Both the position numbers and the translations under genes were made by a program. The notes under the pieces were generated by a model, which was not told the origin of the DNA, did no database searches, and saw only the letters and a program-made list of their open reading frames with translations. Positions 1 to 8,406 of a stretch of 53,250 bases of DNA are shown one piece after another. This DNA is from an uncultured Eubacteriales bacterium (lineage in GTDB: Bacteria; Bacillota; Clostridia; Oscillospirales; Oscillospiraceae): contig ONNS01000008.1 in the NCBI GenBank assembly GCA_900319275.1, forward strand, positions 1 through 53,250. The letters are read 5' to 3'. Position 1 is the first letter of the stretch, and the number at the start of each line of letters is the position of its first letter.

Positions 1-10
1 GCCGCATAGC

Positions 11-76
11 ACCTAATACAAAGGAGCATGTGGCCTGCCACATACTCCTTTGTATTAGGTTTCTTCTTTTTGCTCT
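11..76 (+). terminator. Long hairpin with T-rich tail
   Basis: Arms at 11-33 and 38-60 pair over 23 positions with one mismatch (27/44) around a CCTG loop, and a T-rich run follows at 61-76. The polarity fits a terminator for a plus-strand gene to the left of the window. The tips, ACCTAAT and ATTAGGT, are the same as those of the hairpin at 27704-27738. The remaining sequence to 190 shows no gene I can support. Confidence 0.6.
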
Positions 77-190
77 ACCCCAACTATTGACATAGAGCCC
101 TTTCGGAATGCCTGCGTCCATTGTAGCATAGCCACACACAAATGTGTAGCAGCTGGCATAATCCGTTATGATTTTGACACAATCGGTCGC

Positions 191-3133
191 TCAGCAACCG
201 GAAACGCGAATCAGGAATTTCAGCTCATAATCCGCTTTGGCCGGATAGCAGAACTCCGGCATGATGGCCGGTCCGCAGGCGCCGGTGCCGATGCCCTGCT
301 GGAAGGCCTGCACCGTTACATAAGTCCCGGTGCGTTTCTCGTCCTTGCGGTGCTTCATGGCAAACAGCGCCTTGTCAGTATAGGGCTTGATGCCGAGCTC
401 GTAGGGCTTCTCGATTGCCGCAAAGCTCACGACGCTCTTCCCGTCGGAGACGGCGGCCTCTCTGCAGTCGCAGCGGTTGCCGCTCTCCTGCGGTCTGATG
501 TTCGGCTCGGTCATGTCTGCGACCGTGCACTGCACCGTGCGGATCGGGAACTGCTCCTTCATATCGCAGTAGCTCTCGCCGCTGCGGGCGGTATAGGTCA
601 CCGCGTCGAACTTGTCACTGAGACTAAAGCACTTGCCGAAGCGCGGCACATTGCCGCCGCCGGACACACAGTGCAGCCGGCTTGTAACAAGGATGCCGTC
701 GGCCGTCCCCTGATAGATGTCCGTCACAAGGAATTTTGCCTTTTTATTGGAAACCTTGGTGACGACCTTCATGCCGTTTTCGATCTCCTCGCAGGAGACG
801 AGCTCTTCTTTCTGATCGAAATACGGCTTCATCGTGTTCTGGAACAAGGGGTTGGTATCGTTGTCCGTCGCAGCGCGGTAGAGGAGCGTGTACTGCTCGC
901 TGCCGCTGAGCACCTCGCCGTTTGGCAGTGTCAGGCGGGGCTTTCCGTCCACGACAGAGAAGATATCCGGCAGGGGCTTTGTCTCTGGCGCGGCCGGCAG
1001 CTTCTGCGCGAGCACCAGCTGCTCCTCAGAAACTGTCTGACCCGTCACAGTGTCGACCGTCGTGACGATCGCGCTGCAATTGCCGTCCACACTCTGCCCG
1101 ACGGGGAGCTCCAGCTTTGCCTTTGTCAGCGGGGCGACCTCGGGCCGGACAGACGACGTACTGCCGTCATTCCAGGCAAAAGTCAACTCATAACGCCGAC
1201 CGTCGGAAAAAGCCGTGGTGTTGAAGATTTCAAAGCTCTTGCCGCTGACATGCGAAACCCGGATCGGGCGGTAGATAAAGCGGATGATCTTCGCGCCGAC
1301 CGATGGCTGGCGGTCGGGATAAAAGATGCCGTCGACGCAGAAATTCCCGTCGTGCTCCCACTCGCCGTGGTCGCCGCCGTAGGTGAAGCTGCCGTCGGCG
1401 TGACGCACCGCGTGATCGACCATCTCCCAGACGCAGCCGCCCATGAGATTGTCGTAGGCGTAGATTTCCTTCCAGTAGGCCTCGGTATTGCCCGGGCCGA
1501 CACCCATCGCGTGCGCGTACTCGCAAAGGAAGTACGGCCTGTCATTGAGCGGCGCCTGCTTGCGGCAGTGCTCGCCGACCTTATGTACATTCTCCACGCT
1601 CGGGTACATCTCGCTGCCGACATCATAGGCGATGCGCTTACAGTGCACCGCACTCTCGTAGTGCACAGGCAGTGCGGAGTGTGCCTTCAGATAGTCGTAC
1701 ATCGCGTCGGTATTCGCATAGCCGCCGGCCTCGTTGCCGAGCGACCACATGACAATGGCCGTATTGGCGTGGAGCTTGTCGCGCTGATAGAGCCGCGTGA
1801 TGCGGTCGAGATAGCGCGGCTGCCACTTGGGATCGTGGCTGATGGTGTTGTAGGTAGGCGGGATCTGATGAGACCAGGTGCCGTGCGTCTCCAGATCGTT
1901 TTCGTCGACGATATAGATACCGTATTCGTCGGCCAGCTCCAAAAGCAGCGGATCCGGCGGATAGTGGGACGTGCGGATCGTATCGATATTGAACTCCTTG
2001 CAGAGCTTCACGTCCCGCTCGATCTCATCGGGAGTCATCGTATATCCGTTGGTAGGGCTGGTATCGTGGTGATTGACACCTTTGAACTTGATCTTTCTGC
2101 CGTTGAGCAGGAACACGTCGCCGCGGATCTCCACGGTTTTAAAGCCGATGCGCTCGCGGACGCAGGACGTCGCGGTCTCATAGTAAATCGTATAGAGTGT
2201 CGGCTCCTCGGCGCTCCACTCGGAAACGGAGAGGTTTTCAAAGCTCACCGTCGCGCTCTTCCCTGTGGTCGCTACTGTCTTCGTCTCGTGCAGGCCGTGC
2301 CCCTCCAGCGTGAAGGTCACATTGGTATCGGAGAGTGTAGAGGCCGTCAGCGTCAGCGTATAGGTCTCCCCCGTCTTTTTCGTGACGGCATTCAGATCCT
2401 GAAAATCGGTCGGTTCGGAGATGCGCAGCAGCACATCGCGAAAAATGCCGTTGTTGCGGAACATATCCTGGCTTTCGAGATAGGTGCCGGTGCACCAGCG
2501 GTGCACGACGGCCACGAGCTCGTTCTCCCCCTCGTGCAGCAGGCCGCTCAGATCGAACTCCGCAACGTTGTGCGCGCCCTCGGAATAGCCGACAAAGGCT
2601 CCGTTCAGATAGAGGTCGAGGCAGCTCGCCACGCCCAGGAAAGAGATCACATAGTTCTTGCCCGTGTCCGTGATCGTCAGACTGCGCCGATACACGCCGA
2701 CGAAATTATACTCGTCCGGGTGTTTCCAGCGCGGAGAGATCGCCTGATCCACGCCCATCCAGGTAAACACCGTGCCGACCCGCTCGGTCGTCGGGATCAC
2801 CGGGGGCTTGAACGGAAACTGATAGCGGATATTGACATAGAAGGGCCGATCATAGCCGCGAAACTGCCAGCAGGCCGGTACGTCGATCTTGTCAAAAGCG
2901 ACCATGTCCGTATCCAGGACCTCCGGCAGCTCAGCCGGACGGGGATAGAAATGAAAATCCCATTGCCCGTTCAGGCAGATGACTTTTTCGGATGCATAGC
3001 GTTTTTCCTTGGGAGAAACGCTGTCCGCCGCCGCGCGATCCGGATAGGGCACAAAGTAGCTGCGGCCGGGAAGTTTGTTTTTCTCATAGACGCCGAAATC
3101 ATGATAATTGCTTTGATTCAAGACATATTTCAC
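191..3133 (-). CDS. lacZ: Beta-galactosidase, glycoside hydrolase family 2
   Basis: A 980-residue GH2 enzyme that should hydrolyse terminal beta-galactosides (lactose or plant/mucin galactosides) in the cytoplasm; no signal peptide is visible. The N-terminal sugar-binding jelly roll is followed by immunoglobulin-like GH2 domains, then a TIM barrel with the acid/base region SLGNEAGG (near residue 466) and the nucleophile region FLCEYAHAMG (Glu near 538), and a C-terminal beta-sandwich of the LacZ small-chain type. The length is close to the usual ~1,000 residues. The start is a GTG at 3133, preceded by GGGAGGG about ten bases upstream; no in-frame ATG lies nearby. It has its own promoter (3235-3263) and is not tightly joined to the SGNH gene upstream. 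The family is certain; the natural substrate is not. Confidence 0.95.
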   Translation of the reverse strand: MKYVLNQSNYHDFGVYEKNKLPGRSYFVPYPDRAAADSVSPKEKRYASEKVICLNGQWDFHFYPRPAELPEVLDTDMVAFDKIDVPACWQFRGYDRPFYVNIRYQFPFKPPVIPTTERVGTVFTWMGVDQAISPRWKHPDEYNFVGVYRRSLTITDTGKNYVISFLGVASCLDLYLNGAFVGYSEGAHNVAEFDLSGLLHEGENELVAVVHRWCTGTYLESQDMFRNNGIFRDVLLRISEPTDFQDLNAVTKKTGETYTLTLTASTLSDTNVTFTLEGHGLHETKTVATTGKSATVSFENLSVSEWSAEEPTLYTIYYETATSCVRERIGFKTVEIRGDVFLLNGRKIKFKGVNHHDTSPTNGYTMTPDEIERDVKLCKEFNIDTIRTSHYPPDPLLLELADEYGIYIVDENDLETHGTWSHQIPPTYNTISHDPKWQPRYLDRITRLYQRDKLHANTAIVMWSLGNEAGGYANTDAMYDYLKAHSALPVHYESAVHCKRIAYDVGSEMYPSVENVHKVGEHCRKQAPLNDRPYFLCEYAHAMGVGPGNTEAYWKEIYAYDNLMGGCVWEMVDHAVRHADGSFTYGGDHGEWEHDGNFCVDGIFYPDRQPSVGAKIIRFIYRPIRVSHVSGKSFEIFNTTAFSDGRRYELTFAWNDGSTSSVRPEVAPLTKAKLELPVGQSVDGNCSAIVTTVDTVTGQTVSEEQLVLAQKLPAAPETKPLPDIFSVVDGKPRLTLPNGEVLSGSEQYTLLYRAATDNDTNPLFQNTMKPYFDQKEELVSCEEIENGMKVVTKVSNKKAKFLVTDIYQGTADGILVTSRLHCVSGGGNVPRFGKCFSLSDKFDAVTYTARSGESYCDMKEQFPIRTVQCTVADMTEPNIRPQESGNRCDCREAAVSDGKSVVSFAAIEKPYELGIKPYTDKALFAMKHRKDEKRTGTYVTVQAFQQGIGTGACGPAIMPEFCYPAKADYELKFLIRVSGC

Positions 3134-3234
3134 GTTTTATGAACCCTCCCTATCACGAAAAAGCTGCGCTTAGCTGGAAAAATAACCAAATGAGCGGCCA
3201 TATCCGCCTCAAGTATATAGCTAATATTGAGACT

Positions 3235-3263
3235 ATTATATAAGAATTCCCTAATTCTTGCAA
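3235..3263 (-). promoter_or_regulatory. Sigma-A type promoter of lacZ
   Basis: On the minus strand TTGCAA (3258-3263) is separated by exactly 17 bases from a consensus TATAAT (3235-3240). It lies about 100 bases upstream of the GTG start, leaving an untranslated leader in which I see no riboswitch. Confidence 0.65.
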
Positions 3264-3325
3264 GCAATTTATTTCTTCTATGGATTCCAATTTCATCTTT
3301 CTATCTATAACATTTTTGTTATTAA

Positions 3326-3361
3326 AGTGCCCCGTTTCCCTTTGCATTGAAACGGGGCACT
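3326..3361 (-). terminator. Terminator after the SGNH hydrolase gene
   Basis: Perfect 12-bp arms (3326-3337 and 3350-3361; AGTGCCCCGTTT paired with AAACGGGGCACT) lie eight bases past the stop of the minus-strand hydrolase. On that strand a moderately T-rich stretch follows. Confidence 0.7.
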
Positions 3362-3368
3362 CCTGTAT

Positions 3369-4619
3369 TTATCCCATATATTCTGTCAAAGCTGCGTCGA
3401 TCACGGGTGTCCACCATTCCACATAGCCCACCCGGAACGGATGTACCTCATCGTACATATAGGTGTTGTACTGCTCGGTGCCGTAAACCGCGGTCATGTC
3501 GGGATTGTTGAACATGTCGATCACGCCGATGTCCCATTTCTTCTGGATCTCGAGCAGCAGTTGCACCATTTCGTCGTAGTGCTCCTTCTGGCAGTAGGTG
3601 CCGGTATAGAAGCACACGGGGCAGTTAAAGGTATCGCGCGCATAGGCAATGATGGTTTCGATGGCTCCGGCGATCGTGGTGTCGTCAAAATCCGCAAGGT
3701 CTTTGCTGTCGGAGATCTCGCCGAAGGGCTTGTTGGTGGTGGCGTCGTTGGTGGACAGCTGCACCACGATCAGATCGGGGGTCTTGCTCTTGGGAATGCG
3801 CTTCAGGCGGCCCACGTAGGAATCCTCGCCGGTGTTTACCAGGGTCGTGGCGCTGATCGCGTATTTCTCGCAGACCAGAGCGCTGTGCAGATCTTCCACC
3901 GCGTCGACCATCGAGTAGTGGCCGCCCGACTGCGCACCGTAGGTGACGGAGGAGCCGATCCAGAGGATGGTCTTGCCGGAGAGAGGATCGCTCGGGTCGA
4001 TTTCTTCGGCCTCGGGCAGCGTATAGTCATAGCCCACGGCTACCTCGGCGCCGGCGGGGGCCAGCGTGAGCGCAGCCACGCCCGGGAACACCATGCCCTT
4101 GAGACTCGGGCCCTTGCCGCCGTAGCTGGCGATCACGGTCACGGTGTCGCCCGGCTTCAGCGCCACACCCTCGGCGATCAGGAAACGGCCGTCGTCAAAG
4201 ATCGAGCCGGTGTTATACTCCGCGCCGTCGGTATCATACTTTGCCGGCGAGTCCGCAGAAACCTGGCAGTTGATCGGCACCGACCAGGCATCTTCGCCGT
4301 TGATGCTGAAGGAGAAGGGCTGGGAAGTAAACTGTACCATCATCTTCGAGACGGTCAGATAGAGGTCAAACGTGCCGTCGGCCCCTTCGGGGACCGTGAA
4401 GGTGATCTCGCCGTCCTTGGCGAGGTTGATGATCATGCCGTGTTCGGCGTCGTACTCGGTAGCCGCCTTCTTGTTCTCGATCGAGACGCCCTTGCCCTCG
4501 GTAAAGCTTGCGTCCGCGGCGGGAATGACGATCGCGCCCTCGACCTCGCGGCCCTCGGCCAGCGCAGTAACGCCCTGGCAGAGCAACAGTGCCAATAGAA
4601 TTGCCAATAACTTCTTCAT
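3369..4619 (-). CDS. Secreted SGNH/GDSL-family hydrolase (esterase-like)
   Basis: A 416-residue protein beginning with a classical signal peptide (MKKLLAILLALLLCQG, then an Ala-rich cleavage region), so it is exported. An N-terminal beta-rich region of about 200 residues precedes an SGNH hydrolase fold. Block I reads IGSSVTYG (probable catalytic Ser224), block III has VQLSTND, and block V has YDEVHP (probable catalytic His393). Such enzymes often remove acetyl or other acyl groups from polysaccharides. Divergence from the neighbouring GH43 glycosidase suggests a joint role on decorated plant glycans, which is an inference. The start at 4619 is preferred over an in-frame ATG at 4649, because GGAGG sits seven bases before it and the signal peptide begins there. 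Substrate unknown. Confidence 0.85.
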   Translation of the reverse strand: MKKLLAILLALLLCQGVTALAEGREVEGAIVIPAADASFTEGKGVSIENKKAATEYDAEHGMIINLAKDGEITFTVPEGADGTFDLYLTVSKMMVQFTSQPFSFSINGEDAWSVPINCQVSADSPAKYDTDGAEYNTGSIFDDGRFLIAEGVALKPGDTVTVIASYGGKGPSLKGMVFPGVAALTLAPAGAEVAVGYDYTLPEAEEIDPSDPLSGKTILWIGSSVTYGAQSGGHYSMVDAVEDLHSALVCEKYAISATTLVNTGEDSYVGRLKRIPKSKTPDLIVVQLSTNDATTNKPFGEISDSKDLADFDDTTIAGAIETIIAYARDTFNCPVCFYTGTYCQKEHYDEMVQLLLEIQKKWDIGVIDMFNNPDMTAVYGTEQYNTYMYDEVHPFRVGYVEWWTPVIDAALTEYMG

Positions 4620-4827
4620 AGCTCGTCCTCCGGTAAACAATTCATTCATGATAACCCAGGCGAAAAGCGTTTCTGCTCCGCGCTCAACACGCCTGATATT
4701 ATATTTTTATCATAAACAAAACACATCCGTTTCGCAAGTGCTTTGTGCAATTTTTCCCTCTCTGGTCTCTCATTACGGTGCTGCGATAGGTAAAATTGAG
4801 CAAAAAAATGCTTTCCCTTCAAAATTT

Positions 4828-4856
4828 TTGATTGTCGAGGAGCAAAACAATATATT
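4828..4856 (+). promoter_or_regulatory. Probable promoter of the GH43 gene in an AT-rich divergent region
   Basis: TTGATT (4828-4833), a 17-base spacer and TATATT (4851-4856) precede the GH43 gene. The whole divergent interval 4620-4900 is AT-rich. On the minus strand it carries a TATAAT-like -10 near 4693-4698 for the hydrolase, so both genes may share regulators. No clear operator palindrome was found. Confidence 0.45.
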
Positions 4857-4900
4857 ATAGTGATACATATACATCCCGATAATAGTTTAAGGAGGCAACC

Positions 4901-6367
4901 ATGAAAACACGTCAGGCGTTCAACCCCTATCTTCCCAGCTGGGAATACATCCCCGATGCGGAACCCCATGTTGTAAACGGCCGCGTCTATGTTTACGGCT
5001 CTCACGACCTTTTCAACGGCATCAACTTCTGTCTGGGCGACTATATGTGCTGGTCGGCCCCGGTGGACGATCTCGGCAACTGGACCTGCCACGGCTGCAT
5101 CTATAAGCGCGAGCAGGACCCCGCCGCGCCGAAGATCCGCGTCACCAACGGTCTCGCCGCACCGGACATGGTTGTCGGTGACGACGGCCGCTACTATCTC
5201 TATTACTTCATGGGCGGCACGAAGATGATCTCGGTCGCCGTGTGTGACGAGCCCGCCGGCAAGTATGAATTCTACGGATATGTGAAGTATCAGGACGGAA
5301 CGCCCATCGGCAAGCGGAATGAGCCCTTCCAGTTCGACCCCGGCTGCCTGAAGGACGACGACGGACGGCTCTATCTGTATACCGGCTTTGCTTTCGGCGG
5401 CAACCCGATCCTGCTCGACGGCTCACAGCCGACCAAGCACGGTCCGATGTTCTTTGAGATCGACACCAAGGACATGCTGACGGTCATCTCCGGCGACGAA
5501 CTGCGCTATATCGGCGTGCTCACCGGCGACGAGGCCAAGGGCACCCCCTACGAGCAGCAGCCCTTCGGCGAGGCCAGCTCCATGCGCAAGTTCAACGGCA
5601 AATACTACTTCATATACAGCTCGCTCAACAGCCACAACCTCTGCTACGCGGTCTCGGACTACCCCGATCACGGTTTCGAGTACGGCGGTATTCTGGTCAG
5701 CTGCGGCGATATCGGTCTGCCCGGCGTGCCCGATGTGGAGCATGCGCGCATGTGCACCGGCAACACCCACGGCTCGCTGATCGAGATCGAGGGCCATTAT
5801 TACATTTTCTATCACCGCCACTCCAACCGCAAGCAGTCCTCCCGCCAGGCCTGCGCCGAGGAGATCCGCTTTGAGGACGGCAAATTCTATCAGGCCGAGA
5901 TGACCTCCTGCGGTCTCAACAACGCCCCGCTCGAGGGCCACGGCCACTACCCGGCCTACATCGCCTGCAACGTCTACGGCAAGAGCGGCACCCGCTTTAT
6001 GTCCATGATCAAATACCGCAAGGGTCTCAACCCCTTCCTGACGCAGAAGGGCGTCGACCGCGAGGAAGGCCCCGACCAGTACGTTTCGAACTTCTGCACG
6101 GGCTGCACGGTCGGCTTCAAGTACTTCGACCTGCGCGAGACGAAGACCCTCACCGTCAATCTGCAGGGCTACGGCAACGGCTGCGCGGTCACGGTGCGCA
6201 CGAAGGAGCACGGCGACGTGATCCTGCGCATCCCCGTGGAGACCTGCACCACCGGCAAGAGCTTTACCGGCGAGCTGCCCGGCGGTCTCGGTGAGAAAGA
6301 GGCGCTCTACTTCTCCGTCGAGGGCCAGGGCGGCACCTTCGATTTCGTTTCCTTCGATCTGGCCTGA
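4901..6367 (+). CDS. Glycoside hydrolase family 43 (arabinofuranosidase/beta-xylosidase type)
   Basis: A 488-residue cytoplasmic GH43 enzyme: a five-bladed propeller followed by a beta-sandwich resembling CBM6 (about residues 370-488). The probable catalytic base is Asp19 in YIPDAEPHVVNGRVYVYGSHD; the APDMVV Asp near residue 90 is the likely pKa modulator, and Glu224 in FGEASSM the likely proton donor. GH43 members cleave alpha-L-arabinofuranosyl, beta-xylosyl or galactan linkages, and the exact activity cannot be read from sequence. No signal peptide is present, so it probably acts on imported oligosaccharides. AAGGAGG lies just upstream of the ATG. It is divergent from the SGNH hydrolase and close to lacZ, forming a small glycan-use patch. 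Confidence 0.9.
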   Translation: MKTRQAFNPYLPSWEYIPDAEPHVVNGRVYVYGSHDLFNGINFCLGDYMCWSAPVDDLGNWTCHGCIYKREQDPAAPKIRVTNGLAAPDMVVGDDGRYYLYYFMGGTKMISVAVCDEPAGKYEFYGYVKYQDGTPIGKRNEPFQFDPGCLKDDDGRLYLYTGFAFGGNPILLDGSQPTKHGPMFFEIDTKDMLTVISGDELRYIGVLTGDEAKGTPYEQQPFGEASSMRKFNGKYYFIYSSLNSHNLCYAVSDYPDHGFEYGGILVSCGDIGLPGVPDVEHARMCTGNTHGSLIEIEGHYYIFYHRHSNRKQSSRQACAEEIRFEDGKFYQAEMTSCGLNNAPLEGHGHYPAYIACNVYGKSGTRFMSMIKYRKGLNPFLTQKGVDREEGPDQYVSNFCTGCTVGFKYFDLRETKTLTVNLQGYGNGCAVTVRTKEHGDVILRIPVETCTTGKSFTGELPGGLGEKEALYFSVEGQGGTFDFVSFDLA

Positions 6368-6400
6368 GTCCATAGCTGTATCTCAACACTCATTTGTCCC

Positions 6401-6429
6401 TTGACAAAGCAGTCTGTCAGTATTAAAGT
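6401..6429 (+). promoter_or_regulatory. Promoter of mnmA
   Basis: A consensus TTGACA (6401-6406), a 17-base spacer and TAAAGT (6424-6429) lie about 70 bases before the mnmA start. No terminator is evident between GH43 and this promoter. Confidence 0.6.
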
Positions 6430-6498
6430 CTATTACATATCAAAAAGATAGGCAATTAATTCAGAGTGAACCAAATCCAAGGGGGCTGTTGAGATCGC

Positions 6499-7572
6499 AT
6501 GAAGAAAGCATTGATCGCAATGAGCGGCGGCGTTGACAGCAGCGTCGCCGCTCTTTTAACCAAAGAGGCAGGTTTTTCCTGTATCGGCTGTACGATGAAG
6601 CTCTATGACTTGCCCGAGGATACCTCCTGTGAACGCAGCTGCTGTTCCCTGCGCGATACCGAGGACGCCAGGAGTGTCGCCTACCGGCTCGGCATGCCCT
6701 ATTACGTCTTCAATTTTAAGGACGAGTTTTATCGAGAGGTTATCGAACCATTTATTCGAAGCTACGAAAATGGCATGACTCCAAATCCCTGTATCGACTG
6801 TAATCGTTTTTTGAAATTTGGGAAGCTGTTTGACCGCGCCCGGATCCTCGACTGTGACAAGGTCGTCACCGGGCATTATGCCCGAATCGAGCGACATAAC
6901 GACGTCTACTATCTGAAAAAAGCCTTCGATCCGACCAAGGATCAGAGCTATGTGCTCTACGCCATGACGCAACAGCAGCTCGCCCACACGCTGTTTCCGC
7001 TCGGTACACTGCGCAAAACAGAGGTGCGTGAGATTGCCGCCGCCCACGGCTTTGCGACGGCCGATAAAGCGGAGAGCCAGGATATCTGCTTTGTGCCGGA
7101 TGGGGATTACGCCAGGGCGATCGAGGCCTATACCGGCAAACGCTATCCGCCCGGACCGTTTCTCTCCGTTGACGGCAGACCGATGGGGACGCACAAAGGC
7201 CTGATCCGTTACACGGTCGGTCAGCGCAAGGGACTGGGGATCTCTTCTCCGGAGCCGCTCTACGTCTGCCGGATCTGCCCGGAGAACAACACGGTCTATC
7301 TTGGCGGCAGAGAAGCGCTTTTTGCGCGGCATGTCATGGTTCAGCACATGAACTGGATCGCGGGTACGGCTCCGACTGCGCCGTTTCGCTGCCATGTAAA
7401 GCTGCGCTATCGCCAGCGAGAGCAGGCGGCCACAGTTAATCCGCTCGATGGCGAGACCGTCAGCATTCTGTTTGACGAACCGCAGCGCGCTCCCACGCCC
7501 GGGCAGGCCGCCGTACTGTATCAAGACGATACTGTTCTGGGCGGCGGCGAGATCACCGGCGCCCAGAACTAA
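6499..7572 (+). CDS. mnmA: tRNA-specific 2-thiouridylase MnmA
   Basis: A 357-residue enzyme that thiolates U34 of tRNA(Lys/Glu/Gln), taking sulfur from a cysteine desulfurase relay and activating the base with ATP. The N-terminal PP-loop motif MSGGVDSSVAALL (residues 8-20) binds ATP. The two conserved catalytic cysteines are visible in NPCIDCNRF (about residue 100) and DICFVPDGDY (about 198). The length is typical. The start follows AAGGGGGC at a rather long spacing of about 13 bases, but no better start exists. It has its own promoter and no cotranscribed neighbour. Confidence 0.95.
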   Translation: MKKALIAMSGGVDSSVAALLTKEAGFSCIGCTMKLYDLPEDTSCERSCCSLRDTEDARSVAYRLGMPYYVFNFKDEFYREVIEPFIRSYENGMTPNPCIDCNRFLKFGKLFDRARILDCDKVVTGHYARIERHNDVYYLKKAFDPTKDQSYVLYAMTQQQLAHTLFPLGTLRKTEVREIAAAHGFATADKAESQDICFVPDGDYARAIEAYTGKRYPPGPFLSVDGRPMGTHKGLIRYTVGQRKGLGISSPEPLYVCRICPENNTVYLGGREALFARHVMVQHMNWIAGTAPTAPFRCHVKLRYRQREQAATVNPLDGETVSILFDEPQRAPTPGQAAVLYQDDTVLGGGEITGAQN

Positions 7573-7580
7573 AACTGAAA

Positions 7581-7682
7581 TCAATCCTCCATGGCCTCGT
7601 AGTATTCCGACTCCGAGGCGAAGAGCACATACCGTCCGTCAACAATCCCGTAATAGCCCTGTGCGGTGAAATATCCTTTCAT
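7581..7682 (-). CDS. Small 33-residue protein, unknown function
   Basis: A short minus-strand reading frame begins MKGYFTAQGYYG and ends with an acidic tail YYEAMED. AGGGAGG lies eight to nine bases before the ATG, an ideal spacing, and the composition (Tyr-, Gly- and Glu-rich, no low complexity) looks like real coding sequence. No membrane segment or metal motif is visible. It ends only nine bases from the convergent mnmA stop and lies beyond the trxA terminator, so it is probably transcribed separately. I have a general impression of similar tiny proteins in Clostridia but cannot name a family or function. Confidence 0.65.
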   Translation of the reverse strand: MKGYFTAQGYYGIVDGRYVLFASESEYYEAMED

Positions 7683-7757
7683 CTTTATGACCTCCCTGTG
7701 TTTTTCTGATGTCAGAATACCACAGAGAGTGTCCGATAAAACGGATTCAGACAACGG

Positions 7758-7802
7758 ATATGAAAAAAGCGTAACCGATCCGCGGTTACGCCTTTTTCAT
7801 AT
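7758..7802 (-). terminator. Terminator after trxA
   Basis: Arms at 7758-7776 and 7784-7802 pair over 19 positions, with one G/T-type mismatch near 7767. A-rich and T-rich outer flanks make it usable in both directions. It starts six bases past the trxA stop. Confidence 0.85.
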
Positions 7803-7807
7803 CATTT

Positions 7808-8122
7808 TCAGCCAAGCAGCGCTTCGAGCTGGCCCTTGGAGTGGACGCCGACGACCATGTTGGCAACGGCGCCGTTCTTGAAGATCAGCAGCGAGGGGAT
7901 GCTGGAAATGCCGTACTTCTGGGCGAGCTCCGGAACCTCATCCACGTCGACCTTGGCGACCTTGACCTTGCCGGCCTGCTCCGCAGCGATCTCAGCGACG
8001 GCGGGCGCCTGCATACGGCAGGGACCGCACCAGGTGGCCCAAAAGTCCACAAGGACGGGGAGCTCGGATTTCAGGACCTCCTGCTCGAACTGAGCGGCGT
8101 CTTTGATGATGATTTCAGCCAT
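7808..8122 (-). CDS. trxA: Thioredoxin
   Basis: A 104-residue thioredoxin, the general cytoplasmic disulfide reductant kept reduced by thioredoxin reductase. The active site FWATWCGPCRMQAP carries the canonical WCGPC (cysteines near 32 and 35), and the cis-proline loop is IPSLLIF. The length is typical. AAAGGAGA precedes the ATG. It is followed by a strong hairpin terminator and preceded by a hairpin-rich spacer that also carries TATAAT-like sequences, so it is probably monocistronic. Confidence 0.95.
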   Translation of the reverse strand: MAEIIIKDAAQFEQEVLKSELPVLVDFWATWCGPCRMQAPAVAEIAAEQAGKVKVAKVDVDEVPELAQKYGISSIPSLLIFKNGAVANMVVGVHSKGQLEALLG

Positions 8123-8185
8123 GCGTAGTATCTCCTTTTCTGTTTCTATGTCTGTGTCTGATTCATTGGGTTCAATCTATTTCTT

Positions 8186-8302
8186 ATTATACCATAAGGC
8201 CAGACGCCTTATGGTATAATTCGCCATGTTTTTCGGTTGCCGCGCCAGCGGCGAGAAAAACGGCGTAGATGAAATATAATAAGCGCATCTGCGCTTATTA
8301 TA
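8186..8302. repeat. Cluster of three intergenic hairpins upstream of trxA
   Basis: The first hairpin is a perfect 15-bp stem (8186-8200 with 8206-8220). The second is a longer imperfect stem centred near 8245, built from GCCGC/GCGGC and TTTTTC/GAAAAA blocks. The third is a near-continuous 13-bp palindrome (8275-8287 with 8290-8302). The direct repeat CTTATTATACC occurs in the first and third; on the minus strand it reads GGTATAATAAG and contains a -10-like TATAAT that could serve trxA. No protein is supported here. Confidence 0.6.
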
Positions 8303-8364
8303 CCCGAAGTTTTGCAATTGTAAAGGCTTTTTTGTGAACAATGCCGTTTTTATCATGAAAGTGA

Positions 8365-8396
8365 AAAACCACCGCCTATCAATCGGCGGTGGTTTT
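8365..8396 (-). terminator. Terminator after rpsU
   Basis: A perfect 12-bp stem (8365-8376 with 8385-8396; CCACCGCC paired with GGCGGTGG, flanked by A/T runs) lies ten bases past the rpsU stop. The T-run follows the stem on the minus strand. Confidence 0.9.
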
Positions 8397-8406
8397 ACGG
8401 CATTCA

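Noticed and set aside
1-190. Continuation of a minus-strand gene after lacZ
   Set aside because: One frame is open for about 60 codons past the lacZ stop, but it passes through the long hairpin at 11-60 and has no start or recognisable motif.
350-3142. A 930-codon plus-strand open frame opposite lacZ
   Set aside because: It is an antisense shadow: Arg/Ala/Val/His-rich, with no domain, on the strand opposite a complete GH2 enzyme. GC-rich coding DNA often leaves the opposite frame open.
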